Shown here piece after piece: positions 11,441 through 23,708 of a DNA stretch of 64,000 bases (within the stretch, counting starts at the first letter, position 1; the number at the start of each line of letters is the position of its first letter). The stretch spans positions 310,001-374,000 of the forward strand of contig JAODTK010005509.1 of the NCBI GenBank assembly GCA_026419785.1. Reading direction: 5' to 3'. Source of the DNA: Sclerodactyla briareus. Lineage: Eukaryota > Echinodermata > Holothuroidea > Dendrochirotida > Sclerodactylidae. The notes under the pieces were generated by a model. It was given only the letters and a program-made list of their open reading frames with translations. It was not told where the DNA came from and ran no database searches. Made by a program: the position numbers and the translations under genes.

Positions 11441-11619
11441 CGCGTCTACAACAGACGCTAACAGGTCCTCGTTCGATGCGTAGATTAGGATATTCTTCAT
11501 TCGTCGTTTCTTTAGCATCTCGGCCTGCTGCTCGAAGTTGTTGACGTCTAACTTTATAGGCATCATACTCCAGCCATACCTAGTTGCCTTAGCGGCCAGG
11601 TTCCGCCCCAGGTGTAAAC
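11441..11619 (-). CDS. iGluR exon C: amino-terminal domain
   Basis: 179-nt minus-strand exon between TTTTCGTGATAG and GTAAGG, phase 1 to 0. Joined to exon B it gives a GL-H-LGRNLAAKATRYGW helix, equal in position to the RGLSVLQ...AAEKNW helix of AMPA receptors. It continues with PIKLDVNNFEQQAEMLKKRR and then NILIYASNEDLLASVVDAV, the strand-helix unit at which AMPA receptors read ILDCE...VNDIVDQV. Family membership is well supported; the subtype (AMPA, kainate or delta) is not resolved. Confidence 0.85.
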
Positions 11620-11974
11620 CTATCACGAAAACAAAGAAATAAGGCCAGTAGTAAACCCAATAATCCGGGGGATTACGGACACCTTGTTATCACAGATTAC
11701 CGTACAAACTACATACCTGCTGTATATGGAACCTCAATGAGTCCCGGGAATAGCACAGGTCAGGATATCGAGCGCACCTGTGTAAGCACAGGAATATAGA
11801 AAGCATGAAAAAAAACACAAATCACAGCTAATGAAAAATGTTTTAGCAGAGTACCAAACACACGGCGGCCTGCTTCTTTGGTATGAGGTTACAAGGAAAC
11901 GAGCTGGACCTGCTAGCTAGTCATACTGTGGGCAATATACTGGCTGATTCAATCAATGAGATATTGGATGATGA
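11620..11974. other. intron sequence, nothing recognised
   Basis: Between exon C and the trinucleotide tract; no feature found. Confidence 0.3.
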
Positions 11975-11976
11975 AT

Positions 11977-12170
11977 ATAATGATGATGATGATGATGATG
12001 ATGATAATAATAATAATAATGATGATGATGGTGATGATAATGGTGATAATGGTGATGATGATGATGATGATAATAATAATAATAATGATGATGATGGTGA
12101 TGATAATGGTGATAATGGTGATGATAATGGTGATAATGGTGATGATGATGATGATGATAATAATAATAAT

Positions 12171-12235
<65 letters not shown>

Positions 12236-12263
12236 GATGATGATGATGATCATAATGATGATA

Positions 12264-12305
<42 letters not shown>

Positions 12306-12322
12306 CTGATGATGACGACGAC
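11977..12322. repeat. (GAT)n/(AAT)n compound microsatellite next to splice donor
   Basis: About 345 bases of GAT, AAT and GGT triplets with internal larger-scale duplication. On the receptor transcript it is an ATC/ATT/ACC tract beginning within about 10 nt of the exon B donor. Open frames across it on both strands are artefacts of the triplets. Confidence 0.95.
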
Positions 12323-12329
12323 GACTGAC

Positions 12330-12575
12330 CTTGTCCACCTTGCCAGAGAAAAATGAAATTGTTCCACTTGAAGTTGTCGAGAACGTCAGTGATCATCTCT
12401 TCAATCTCGTTCCTATTCGGTCTCATTTTGATGGCCGATGAGCCATCTGATTGGTCAAGGGCTAACACCGGACTGTAGGCGTCACCGATTACCTTCCCTA
12501 TGCTCCCGCATCTCCTGCAAAAGTCGGCTGGCAGGATCACGGCGGCAGCGTCCGCATTCCGCATCTCACTGCAAA
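12330..12575 (-). CDS. iGluR exon B: amino-terminal domain core
   Basis: 246-nt minus-strand exon bordered by CTTTCCTTCCAG and GTCAGT (an earlier GTGGAC in the same phase is the alternative donor). The peptide contains CSEMRNADAAAVILPADFC, then MRPNRNEIEEMITDVLDN and FKWNNFIFLWQ. This follows the order known for the periplasmic-binding-like amino-terminal domain of AMPA/kainate receptors: a surveillance loop with a Cys, an M/LRP strand, a long helix, and the W-x-x-F-x-Y/F-L strand. Phase 1 to 1. The domain mediates subunit assembly outside the cell. A long trinucleotide microsatellite begins within about 10 bases of the donor. Confidence 0.85.
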
Positions 12576-12966
12576 CTGGAAGGAAAGTGAACAATGGATT
12601 GTCATAGCGTTTTGGGAGGCGGGATCACACACATGCATATCCTATTTTCAGGTAGAAAACTAATTTCAGTGAACCAATCGAACACACCTTAGATAGGTCT
12701 CCACAAGAAGAGTTACCACGCCGCCATAGTACGTAAATTCGAACCATTCAATCGGATTCATTTGTCTTGTATTAAAGGCCTGGAATGATGGATTATAGCA
12801 TGGTTTTCATGTTGGATTACTATTCTCCAGAAAATAATTATCTTACAGAAAAGAAGCCGTCGGACGATTCTTTCTAGGAATAGAAAAAATGACCACAATA
12901 GCTCATAGCCTACGACATCTCATCAGACTGCTATAGCTCATAAATCAACAAATTGCCATTGCCCGT
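12576..12966. other. intron sequence, nothing recognised
   Basis: No coding or repeat signal beyond the polypyrimidine tract of exon B. Confidence 0.3.
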
Positions 12967-12967
12967 A

Positions 12968-13030
12968 GCTTATTATTATTATTATATTATTATTATTATT
13001 ATTATATTATTATTATTATTATTATTATTA
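12968..13030. repeat. (ATT)n microsatellite
   Basis: TTA triplets with two single-base phase breaks. Confidence 0.95.
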
Positions 13031-14149
13031 CACACATGTCATCGAACTTCATATATATGATACAGAGCAGTAAAACAATAGAGCTAATCAATATAATCAA
13101 TACGTAATAATACATTTTCAGATAACAGGTCATCATGAAAAATGAAAGAATCATCTAACTCGCTATACGTGAAATGACATTTACTCTTGACATTTTGCAA
13201 AATACACTCCTCAACTTCCATTGAAGCTGAAATCCACAATGTTTGGAATTTGTTCACGCTGGAAGATATCAAACTTGCCTGATATCGAAAAATTGCACGG
13301 GCATTCATGTTAGATGTGGCCTGTATAGGCGACTGTTGACCCCCTGATTACCTTTGACCTAATTCGTGCCTATCTTCTAGGTACACGCCGTCGAGCTGAA
13401 TAAATTAGAGAGCCAGACCAGCGGAAAAAGGCAAAAAACAAATATGATAATCCCTCCCTTGGGTGGAGAATGATATACCCAGCCTATAACTAAATTTGCA
13501 AAGAACAAGCAGTCTGGGACAGACCCCTGGCTTCCGCAGTTATACGAAAACCGTTCGATGTGGCTCGAACATGAACTACAGAACCGGTTTCGTGATATGT
13601 CACTTTAAAATTATCATGCTGTTTTGACAGATCCCAGATATATACAATCATCACTACAGAAACCACGAGAACTTTAGTTAGGTCAGACATGAGCTTACTT
13701 AGGGCAGACATATTGAAGCGATGATAGGGCGATTGACAGAAGTCACAACAGACATGCGGTCACTAATGGTGTGCGATGGCAGCGTAAGTTTTGACCTCAC
13801 CTTCGACCCTTCCATACATTAACCAATAGACCCCCCCTCGTCATATATGAAAGCCACCTACATTCTTCGAAATCGTGCTGATAAGCTTTTTGAACTTTTT
13901 TCGACCTGGAAGGACCTTCATCTCTTACCAAAACGATAGGATTCCTTCTTCCCATAAAGGCAGACAACCTACGCAATTTGGATAAACTCAATTGTTACTA
14001 CCTTGAAAATACTTATTATTTATGTGGTTCATCCCATGGCGTTGAGTTTTGATATCACGCTAATTCATTTCGAATCATAAGTAATTGGCACACCCGATAC
14101 ACAGATGGTGACATGGTGTTGATGTTGTGTTTTTTAAATTAGCCTACGG
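13031..14149. other. intron sequence, no supported exon
   Basis: Contains an open minus-strand frame at 13711-13490 with a hydrophobic stretch, but it has no credible splice borders and no family resemblance. Nothing else recognised. Confidence 0.3.
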
Positions 14150-14850
14150 TGATTAATATCCCACGACACTGGAAGTGTCGGGAGATATATGGTTTGGTTG
14201 TGTAAGCCGCCGCCGCGTCCCAGGCTCCGCCACCCCGCCGCCGGACACTTTAGGCGTTAGCGCATAATCTTCAAACGCTTATCCGATTGAATCTGAAACT
14301 TGGGTGCATATGTGCGCCCAAGTGAAATCCGAATGACTTCCGAAGTGGGCATCACTGTCAGGCTGTTGGGCGCTAATTTGCATAATTTAATCAAAATTTT
14401 CAAGTTAGTTCTGATTTTGAACGAAACTGGTGGGTAGGGTCTAGAGTTGATCCCGAAAAAATGTTGAGTCATTGCAAGTTCATCGGAGGTCAAATTTGCA
14501 TAATTTACGCGAAATTTTAAAGTTAGTCGGATTTTACCGAAACTTGTTGGGGTAGGGACTATAGTTTTGATCTCGAGAATGTGAGATCATTGAAGGTCAT
14601 CGGGGGTCAAAGTTGTAAATTTATGCGATTTTTCTTCCAAACTCTGTCAATTGAAATCCAAATTTTGTGGGATGGGGGCTACATTTGTTCCTCACAAGAT
14701 AGTAGTCTTTTCAAATCCATCGTGGGTCGAATTTGCATAATTCATGTGCCTATTACTTCCCCTGGATTGCAACACCAACTTGGGGATGAAGTTTATTTGG
14801 TTCTGACCAAATGGGTCTTTATGGGGTGTTAGAGTTAGATACTTCTCCCC
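14150..14850 (-). repeat. hairpin-ended dispersed repeat, family 2 copy a
   Basis: At 14158-14192 the sequence AATATCCCACGACACT, a 3-nt loop and AGTGTCGGGAGATAT form a hairpin with about 13 of 15 pairs. It is followed by a GCCGCCGCCG-rich block and by repeated phrases of the type CATAATTTGCG...GGTCAAATTTGCAT. The same hairpin, GGC block and neighbouring text occur in the opposite orientation at 45.3-45.5 and 45.8-46.0 kb, and the ATTTGCATAA phrases recur at 58.7-59.4 and 62.1-62.3 kb. Left boundary at the hairpin is fairly clear; right boundary approximate. Confidence 0.6.
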
Positions 14851-15849
14851 CATATTGCTCAAAACGGGGATAACACGTGGGTGGTTTTACCCGCCTACAC
14901 ATGTCTAGTTTGGTAATGGAATTATGCTTAACAAGTGTTTGTTGCCCCAACCTGATTTGAAGTCTCCTGGAGCCCAAGTTTTCAAATAGTTGACACTACA
15001 CCTGTGATTCGGCCTCTAGTATTCCGGATACCAAATGGCGACAAGTCGTTATACCACGTACACCATTGAGGACTAGACTAATCTCCACCGATGACAACCT
15101 GTCTGTTAGTAATGGTAATTAATACCCCCAGAACTTTACAATATTCACATATACAGCGTCCTGTTTGGCTGTGGAGGTTAAGACCAACATTCAGGCCACA
15201 TCCAGGGGTGATAGATGTACTGAAACTACTCGATCAAAGTTGACATTGGGCATATCGTGACCTAGAAATCAGAATCAACTGTGGGCATGATATGGATGGC
15301 TAGAGAAAGATCAAAACAGCATAGAACTGTTAATCGCCTGGCCGTCATGTTTTTTTTTTCCGTATGAATGGCAGCGGGTACAGCACTACCGTGCCCTATG
15401 GGATTCAGTGATCAGTTGCATGACGCGCGTCCTGCATAGCCTATTTCTTCAGATGACTAATGTTGAAATCCTTTCACATACTGAGGCCTTATTACGAAAA
15501 AGAACGAACATAAATTCCTACTTCCGATCTAACCGAATAATTTTGATCCCTAACACTGATTTCGAACGATTTTGAAAATTACTATCCTACGGAAAATACC
15601 AATTGGATTCATGCATCTTGATGGCCTGTGCTTTGTTTTCGTTAAAGATCAAATGGACGACATGAGCCCAAGGACTCAGTGATTCCTTGCCGGCGTCACT
15701 GAACGACTGAAGATATATTTTTGGTTCATGTCATTACAATGGGACTGTAATTACAGACCTTAACCACCTCCGCCTGACATCCAAAACCGACAAGATCAAG
15801 CTATCTAAGTGGGCAGCACTTCCGTGCCAAGTATGAACCTCTACATCAT
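14851..15849. other. nothing recognised
   Basis: About 1 kb of intronic sequence without coding signal or obvious internal repetition. Confidence 0.3.
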
Positions 15850-16740
15850 TTCGTTGCACGTTTATTAGTCTCAAAAACTCAGACTTTTGACCTCTGTTGA
15901 CCTCCGAAGACTTTAACCCCCATACAATACGGGATCATCCACACCACATGCACTTCTGCATCATTTTCGTGCACAGTTACCATGCTCACATGGTTTTTGG
16001 ATTTTACTTCTATTGCACTCATTTGATTTTGGGCCTCACCCCCAAACCAATAGGGACCATCTTCTTCAAATGGCATTCACTTGGGCCAAGTATTAACTCT
16101 CTACTAGTTCCCATGCTCACGTGTTTCTTAGACTTTGTCCTTTGTTGACCTCAATTGTTCTTGAACCACACCCCTAAACCAGTTAGGATCCTCTACTCAG
16201 ATGACAACCCCAAGTATGAATTTCCTGCATCATTTCAATGCACAGTTACCATGCTCATAATCTTGTTAGCCTTGACCTCGGTTGACCCCAACACAGTAGG
16301 AATAATCGACACCACATGGCAACCCTTTGGGCCAAGTATAGGCTCTTTACATCATTTCTTTGCACAGTTCTCATGCTCACATAGTCCCTAGACTTTGACC
16401 GCTGTTGACCTCAGTTGATCTTGACCGGACCTCAGACCAATAGGGATCATCTGCATCTACTCCAATGACAATCCCTTGGGCCATGTATGAACTCTCTACA
16501 TCATTTCGTTACACAGTTATCATGCTCGCAAGCTCTTGAGAATTTGACCTTTGTTGATCATTGGGGACCATGAATTAGACCCCGAAGTAATAGGGATAAT
16601 TGACTCCATAACCACTAGGAACCATTCATGGCAAGTATCAACACTCTACATCGTTCGTTGCCCAGTCATCGTGCTCAATAGCTTTTTCGGACTTTGACTT
16701 CCCTTGACCTCAGACTACAAACAATAGGGTTCTTGCCCTT
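15850..16740. repeat. TGACCT-rich tandem repeat, about 130-bp units
   Basis: Diverged units share CTTTGACCTCTGTTGACCTC, an AATAGGGATCATCT phrase, and CATCATTTCGTTGCACAGTT followed by ATGCTCAC. At least six are visible. Related units occur at 20.58-20.78, 38.64-39.04 and 56.97-57.93 kb. Confidence 0.8.
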
Positions 16741-17108
16741 TATAAACTGTAACCTACGGATCTAGTTTAAACCTAATGGATACTTGCGTTCTTTAGATAT
16801 CGTACATAGTGCATGGCTGCATATATTCCTTCAGTCTTCCTCAAAGAAATAGAAAAAAATGGACTCCGGGTATTCTATTACCAGTACCTTCAACTATGAG
16901 TACATTCATGCCATCTTGATCATAAGTCCTGTTCGTTGAAGATCAAGGAACACGTGAATTGGGATCGAGTTATTCTGGTATCAGAACCTTGTTATTAAAT
17001 ACACGGAAGAAAACCAGACACAGACGATACCGGTATACATTTGTGACAACGTGTGTTTTCATTAACTTGACGATTCTATCCGATGCTTCTTGATCAGTTG
17101 ATACTAAC
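16741..17108. other. nothing recognised
   Basis: Non-coding sequence between the tandem repeat and exon A. Confidence 0.3.
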
Positions 17109-17303
17109 TTTGATATATGGTCTTGGAAAGTGTCTGGTTAGCGTAATCTCTGTTATTGAGCAGGGGTATGTGGATTGGGTTGTACTGGTCTCCCGGCCGG
17201 ACTAGTTGCTCAGATCCTCGGTCATCGTTGATGAAGGAGGCCGCATCAGTCACTATTTGCTTGTAGATATTATCCTTCACTGTGTCTCTGCCATAAAGTG
17301 AGG
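17109..17303 (-). CDS. iGluR exon A: upstream part of amino-terminal domain (probable)
   Basis: 195-nt open segment on the minus strand, preceded by a polypyrimidine tract ending TTCTTCAG and followed by GTTAGT. It would encode about 65 residues, including VRPGDQYNPIHIPLLNN and NRDYANQTLSKT. It begins with two bases and ends with one base of a split codon (phase 1 to phase 1). The next recognised exon (12575-12330) starts in exactly that phase, and the joined peptide runs into CSEMRNADAAAVI, matching where AMPA-type receptors have a variable stretch before the CSQ...GVYAI segment. The peptide alone is not diagnostic; the call rests on phase and position. No signal-peptide exon was found further upstream. 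Confidence 0.6.
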
Positions 17304-17639
17304 CTGAAGAAGAAGGAGAAAAGGGGGTTTCAATATCATGAGAAATGCAAACCCGATTCTGCAATATGAAACAGTGTTTAGGAACTAAATACGCCCGACA
17401 TCACTTAAAACTAAACAACTAGAATTGGGGACAAATTGACAATATGACAAACGTATGGTGTTCATTTGCAGAATGTTTGGTGGTAAATTATAGATGCTGA
17501 TCATAATTAGTACAGAGTAAACGCGTATAAACATGTATCACAATTGATGTCAAAATAGAATAGGAAATCACGTTTAGAAGAAATAAATAGAGCACCAATG
17601 ATGTTGTAGCCCAAACCGCACAAATTACCAAGACGAATG

Positions 17640-17880
17640 AACAATTATGTGTTGAATGTTCAAGGTCATCAGGCCAAAAAGGCAGTTTTCAAACAATGGC
17701 CCATTGTGCCCAGGTAATGACCTTTGACCTTGATCTCCATATGGCGAAAGATGTCTTAGCAGTCAATATACATTGTGTCCACGTTTGATCAACATCCATG
17801 GATGACCGTTTGGGGCCAAAATGCAATTTCACACAATGGCCTATTGTGCCCCATTTGATGACCTTTGACACAACTTGAGA
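17640..17880. repeat. 137-bp direct duplication, TGACCT-rich
   Basis: Two units, near 17665 and 17803, share CACACAATGGCC(C/T)ATTGTGCCC and TGATGACCTTTGAC. Confidence 0.75.
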
Positions 17881-19010
17881 ATATAACAGAAATATGAGAT
17901 GAGCAATAATACATCACGGAGGAGTGGGTCATCGACTTTGACGACCGATGTGAATAGTGGTTTTTAATGGGTCATTTCTTCCCGCCGTTAGCCTAGGTAG
18001 GTACACTTATCCGTCTGTCCTGTTATCATCATTGCGAGGCAGGGAATTACCGTTCCTGCACGTGCCTACGTGACGGCTGTATAGGGATAACTTCTCCTGC
18101 AGACGACTACTTGATGGATGTATAAAGATAAACAGGTTCCCTGACCTGAGTCGTAAAGTCCAAATTCCACTTATCGTGGGTCATCCGGGTGAAACTGAAA
18201 TGTTCTATCCATCCATGCACCGTGTACTGACCATTTCCAAAGCTATTGCCATAATCGTCACGGGAGGGATCATTTCACCCCCTAAACTGGACATTCCGAT
18301 TGGCATCTTTTGCATAGAGACCTGGTAGAACTTGATAAATCCAGATGAGGGCAGCTGTTGGCACCATACGCGGCCATTTAATTACTGGGCAATACATGGT
18401 GGGGGTCTTTTTACCGCACTGGTTCCATCCGAAAATGATAAGATAGTTTCGACTTTTGAAATGGTCGTAAGTTCCGCTGATTTATATCATGTGATCACAG
18501 GGTTGTTTAAATACACTAGTAACGATGTCAGCTCAATGACCTAATACGGTATTTTATGAAATGAGAACGGTGTTCATGGGAGAAAAGCTCAACTTAGGAA
18601 CCAATTTATTTTCAGCTGGGCTGGAAGGCTCCCCTGACCACATTTATCACAATAGGTTGCCATTCGGGACACGCCATGAACTGTTTAATAGTCATGAAGT
18701 CCAATGGACATGTAACACATTCCTTCCAAATTACCCCGGTGAAATGAGACCTACCAGAAAACCACGCCCCAGATAGGTATGCACATATAAATCGATGAGA
18801 ATATTCGAATAATCTGTGGGGACCAAGTTGTGTAATTTTTCATTCAGATCCACTATAGTTTCGTTTGTTACCGGGGTTATAAAAGTACGTGTTTTACATG
18901 ACGTCACAGGAAGAATTTCGCAAGAGCCAATTATGCCTTGTTGGCGCACTAGCTCGGATCGGCTGAAACTTGATCTGAGAAATTTGCTTCTATTATAATG
19001 CAATAGATAG
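17881..19010. other. nothing recognised
   Basis: About 1.1 kb. Two short plus-strand open frames (18332-18544, 18561-18776) have no family resemblance and no clear splice borders. If the receptor has an upstream exon it could lie here or beyond, but I could not identify one. Confidence 0.3.
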
Positions 19011-19890
19011 AAACAAGAGGGCAATCCCCGGAGTTGCAGGATCTCATCGGCAAATGTGGAACTATTCATTTGTTTCAACTTGCTACCTTTTCGCGAGTTG
19101 CAAATGGACAAAATTTATCAAAATATGTCTGGAAACAGCCATTTTCCCCGAAAAATATTCATATTCATGGAAATTTCAGTTAATACAGCATAAATGCTGG
19201 GAATACCTTTGTTTTGATACTTTGGGTTATGTTTTCTTCTGAAAATGTGGAATCAATCAAGGGGTCCTCCCAGTCTCTAAATATACCAAAAACTGAACAG
19301 ATTTTCAGAAATTCTCAAATTTGGCCAAAAATCTATTTCCCCCCTAAATTGACATTTTTGGCAATTTTGGGCTGATTGCATGGGGAAAGTTGTAATTTGT
19401 GCTTTTTTACATTGCTACAAAGTTGAAATCATTCAGCCCTTGGAATAAGGGAATATCTTGAAAAAGAGTGAAAAACTTGTAAAATGAGAATTGCCCCAAA
19501 ATTTGTCGTTTGCCTCCTGAATTCCCCAATTTTGATAGTTTCGGTCTAATTTTGAGAGCAATTATGTTCAGTGACTATTCCAAGCGTGCTTCTATTGTGT
19601 GTAAATTTCACTTGTGTTCAGCCACTCCAAAATGGAGATATTTGCGAAAAACCATCAAAAATCTGACGGGCACGCAAACACACCCACACGCACACACACA
19701 CACACGCAAACACACAAACGCTCATGAGTACCCCACCAAAGGGATACCCCTCAGTGGATAGTTCCAAACCACCACTATGGTTACCATAACAACCGTTGCT
19801 ATGGCAACCAGCAAGAGTAAATATAGGTGAAATGGCACAAAATGAATACAATATCTCATCGGACCTTCGGACCGATGAGATAATTACGAA
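19011..19890 (+). mobile_element. hairpin-ended dispersed element, family 1 copy 1
   Basis: About 880-bp repeat matching, in inverted orientation, the copy at 33826-34775. It starts with AGAGGGCAAT...CGGAGTTG, includes GCAAATGGACAAAATTTATC, has a CA microsatellite core at about 19676-19715, and ends with a perfect 10-bp stem, ATCTCATCGG at 19853-19862 and CCGATGAGAT at 19872-19881. No long terminal inverted repeats and no coding capacity. Boundaries were set by where similarity between the copies stops. Confidence 0.75.
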
Positions 19891-20569
19891 ATGCCAATAC
19901 TTGCGTCATATTACCATGTCATGTACGTTTTAGGCTGCAGGGATCGGTGATACAGGACAGCAGTTGATACCTCTCCAGCCACCGAGCACCCCTGGGCTTG
20001 CAGCTGCTCTATTGGCCCCATGTGGATTATTTTCAGCGTCACGTGAGAAGAGTATAATAAAACATGAGTTTGAAGAACATATGGGGGAAAACATGGTTCG
20101 TGAGCTGCCGACAGCACTAGAACAGGCAACCGAGAGTTAACCCGTTAAATAGTGAATGCCAACATTTGGTTCGTGCCGAATAAAAAGTTGGCGCTGTCTC
20201 TTCATTTTTTATAGAATTTTGTTAGTTTTGGGCATGTAGGCGGTTACAGAGAATGTATCTAAAGCAGCGCCCTCGAGCCGAGTAGCCCTCCACGGGAAGT
20301 TACTTTACATAGGTAATAGGTATATCATCGTTCTACCGAAAAAGGAGTACTCCCACCTTCATAATCCCTGTTAGGTAGAAATACATTTTCCACGAAAGTT
20401 TTCGTTCAGAAGATTCAGAAGTAAGTGTATGTTAATTATTCATGTCATTTAAATTTGCCCTTTAGCCCCGCCCTTCTTCTCGTCGCCTTTTCCACTCTAT
20501 TCCAAGAGGTGATTAAAAATGAACATAATACCTCGGTGCGTAGTGGAACGTAGAAGTGTGTTCCGTTGG
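19891..20569. other. nothing recognised
   Basis: No coding or repeat structure seen in this stretch. Confidence 0.3.
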
Positions 20570-20790
20570 CCTTGGCCTTTGTTGATTTTAGGTGACCTAT
20601 ACTCACCTAGAAACGATAGAGATTATTCATATGGGTCCTCCACATCATTTTGCTAAAATTTTATCGTTTTCACAAGGTTATTAAACTTAGACGGTCCATT
20701 GACCTTAGGTCACACTGGACCAGACCACCAATCAATAGGAATCATCTTCTCTACTGTTTCATGCCAGCCTTCCATGCTAGATAGAAGTGC
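20570..20790. repeat. TGACCT-rich dispersed repeat unit
   Basis: Contains GTTGATTTTAGGTGACCTAT, CATCATTTTGCTAA and CAATAGGAATCATCT phrases shared with the 15.85-16.74 kb array. Confidence 0.6.
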
Positions 20791-20823
20791 CATAGAAAGG
20801 TTGAAATACCGAGACACGTGACG

Positions 20824-20854
20824 AATATATATATATATATATATAATATATATA

Positions 20855-20907
<53 letters not shown>

Positions 20908-20916
20908 ATATATAAT

Positions 20917-20948
<32 letters not shown>

Positions 20949-20970
20949 GATATATATATATATATATATA
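20824..20970. repeat. (AT)n microsatellite
   Basis: About 145 bases of alternating AT with small phase breaks; self-complementary and likely to fold. Confidence 0.95.
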
Positions 20971-22590
20971 GACATTAATCTTATTCGCTGATGAGATATC
21001 ATGTCGTGCCTACAACATACTCTTCGAATTGGGTGATTGAGTGAATACGGTACCTACTAGTAGTTACTACCGCAGGATCAATCACGCTGACCTCGTACTG
21101 CCTGCCCAGTCTGACTCAAGACTCGAGTTAGACTCTCTGACTGGAACAACTTTATTTTAGTACTTACCAACTTTCAGCATTCCCCGTTGGCCAAATGGTA
21201 AGTCAATAAACCGAGGAAAAATCTCCCGAGTAGAATTGAAACTCTCATTGTTCCTCTTCTCTTCGACGACCTACTTGTTGAATGAGTCTAATTTGAGTCC
21301 GAGGAAAATTTCCAAGTTATTCTCAATTTTAGATTCAGACTATCCCACGGTACTATTATTGTGTAGTCAGATCCCGAATTATTGTATATTTGGACTGCAA
21401 TTGGTTATAGCAGCATTATCATGACATGAGTCGATCAGTATCTCTAGTCGATCAGTGCGCATAAAGTAAATCAATGGATGTTACTATTAGTATTAGCAGT
21501 CCGATAGGCACACAATGAATTGAAAACAGTGTGAGTGTTTTGTAATGGGTGAACAGTGTATCAAAATTCACTCATGAACCCTAATGTTTTCTTTGTCTTT
21601 TCTTTTCAATGAATCAGTTCTCACGCTAAAAGACATATTAGTTGCAGAATATTTGCATATGTGGTTATGAATTTTGTTAGCGGCGCCGAATTTGCACAAC
21701 TCACCACTGTGATCGACTCTAAAAATAACTCATGGGTTGCTGAACTGTGAAATAGTGACTGACTTCAAGCATTCCATCCTCAGTAAATATTCCAATAATA
21801 CAAACTGTGACATCTGGAGGGAATGATGATGAATATGATCCAATGAATTATGCTGCCGAATTCTGCGTATTTTTAATGGTATTCAGTAAAGAAAAAGAAA
21901 ATTTGAAAAATGTCCGTTAGGTGATTGATCATTATTACTCCATTATAATAACATAAAACTGAAATACGGACAAAGACCAGAATGATGGGAACCTTCGACC
22001 AGTCCAAGGTATTTATGACTCTATGGTCATTTTTTTTCAATTAAAACCCAGTACCTAGATTCCTTCATACAGAAGCACAGAGTCAATTCCGGGGCGCGCT
22101 GTAGCCTACGAGTCCGAGCCCATGTAGATATCGGTGACAGCACGTTACACTCAGAGTCACAGCATGCAAAGGAAACTTCCGTTCATCTTAATGAAAATCT
22201 CCCCCTCGGTAATTTTTCTACGCTATCTGATCCTCAGAAAATGATCAAAAATGCTGCTATATCTTACGAAGTGTAAGCTACGTATTCGTGAAAACATACG
22301 GAATGCCTCCAAGGCAAACAAAGAAACACCGAAGCTACACGGCTATTAATATATTACCAGTAGTATTAGTAAAACTCAAAGTAAAACTAAAAGCCCCAAG
22401 GCAACGCCGACACAACTAACCCGAAGAATTTCCCTAGAGATTGTCAATCCCCGGGACGGGGGATTACAGCTTCGTCGACAGGATGGGTCATAAAAATTTG
22501 ACCCCTATTCATGCTCGTACAAAAAGAGGCTTAACCACACTAGTATGGTTACCAAGTGCCCATTCTCAAGCGCATAAAAACGTATACACA
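20971..22590. other. nothing recognised
   Basis: About 1.6 kb AT-rich sequence without convincing coding frames, splice-bounded exons or internal repetition. Confidence 0.3.
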
Positions 22591-22850
22591 GTAGGCTAAT
22601 ATTTGCAACGCATGGGTTGTCCATCAGAAAAACAAGAAACAAATGTTACGATATTTCTCGAGTTCGATGGGTTATTTCCTTGCCAGCGGCAAACGGGTTG
22701 TTGTGTGTATTTGTGTGATCCGTATGGCTCCAGATAGTGAACATCAACGATGTTCAAATTAGGCATATAGGTCGCTTTATGGAGGTGAGGCACCCAATTG
22801 TTCTTGGTGTCTGTCAAGGTCATCAAAAGACAATCAGGGGACAAAAACGA
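22591..22850. repeat. dispersed repeat fragment
   Basis: The stretch with AATTGTTCTTGGTGTCTGTC and CAAGGTCATC resembles the 39.9-40.3 kb and 60.2-60.6 kb repeats (CATTGTTCTTGGTTTCGATT). Boundaries approximate. Confidence 0.4.
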
Positions 22851-23460
22851 GAATATTTAAAAGGGCAATAACTCCCACTCTCACTAGCAAGGTCCTGGCG
22901 TAGGTCTTTTGAGACTAGTTGCGAATTTGCGAATAGTGTGAAGGATCATTTGCGGCCATGTTACAAAAGTTTAACAAAGGTCTATTGGGGGTGAGAAACT
23001 AGTTATTCGTCATAATATGAAAAACGAATGTCTGCCGAAGTTGGGAGGTGCACCATCGTGATTCACTCATTAACCCGTTTGTGTGGCATTTGACCTTCGA
23101 TCATTTTTACCAGGTTTGTGCTGAAAGAATTCACCCGCTTCACAATGGTCGTAGGACTAGTGCATCTCATCGAGGGAATCATTTCCATGAAAAAATAACA
23201 CGTCCGTCAACGTCATTCAGCTACCTTACAAATTGGGGGGGGCATACAACTGCCGAATATCAAGTGTTCCTGCGACGACCTTCCGAGGCAGTTTCTGATG
23301 TGGTTTAAATTTCAGAACATAGGGGGGCCCCCATTATGGTGGCAACCTTCACTTTTTCAAGGTCACTTATTGGCAAACACTGATATTTCACAACCACTTC
23401 CAGTGGACAGTTCTTGGCATTCGCCCTACATGGTATGTTTCGTGGTAAGAATTAGAGTTA
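22851..23460. other. nothing recognised
   Basis: No supported coding region; short G-runs at 23236 and 23323. Confidence 0.3.
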
Positions 23461-23515
23461 GGTGTGTGTGGTGTGTGTGTGTGTGCGTGCGTGTGTGTGT
23501 GTGTGGTGTGTGTGT

Positions 23516-23554
<39 letters not shown>

Positions 23555-23580
23555 TGTGTGTATGTGTGTATATGTGTGAG
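23461..23580. repeat. (GT)n microsatellite
   Basis: About 120 bases of GT with GTGGTGT interruptions. Confidence 0.95.
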
Positions 23581-23671
23581 AGTGCGAATGTAACGATCCA
23601 GCCTTGTGAGAACGACATCAAGAAAACGCAAGCATTCAATAAGTTCGAAAAAATTAGACATGAGGAAGGAG

Positions 23672-23673
23672 CC

Positions 23674-23706
<33 letters not shown>
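23672..23706. repeat. (TTG)n microsatellite
   Basis: Eleven or so GTT triplets; gives a spurious Cys-rich frame on the plus strand. Confidence 0.95.

Positions 23707-23708
<2 letters not shown>

Noticed and set aside
11883-12594. Long Asp/Asn-, Ile- and Ser-rich open frames on both strands
   Set aside because: They are translations of the GAT/AAT microsatellite; only the 12330-12575 part is exon.
13490-13711. Minus-strand frame with a hydrophobic start, between receptor exons A and B
   Set aside because: Exons A and B already join in phase, and this frame lacks credible splice borders and resemblance.
18332-18776. Two consecutive plus-strand frames as a small gene
   Set aside because: No splice signals, family resemblance or conserved composition.
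20751-21002. Tyr/Ile repeat open frame
   Set aside because: Translation of the (AT)n tract.
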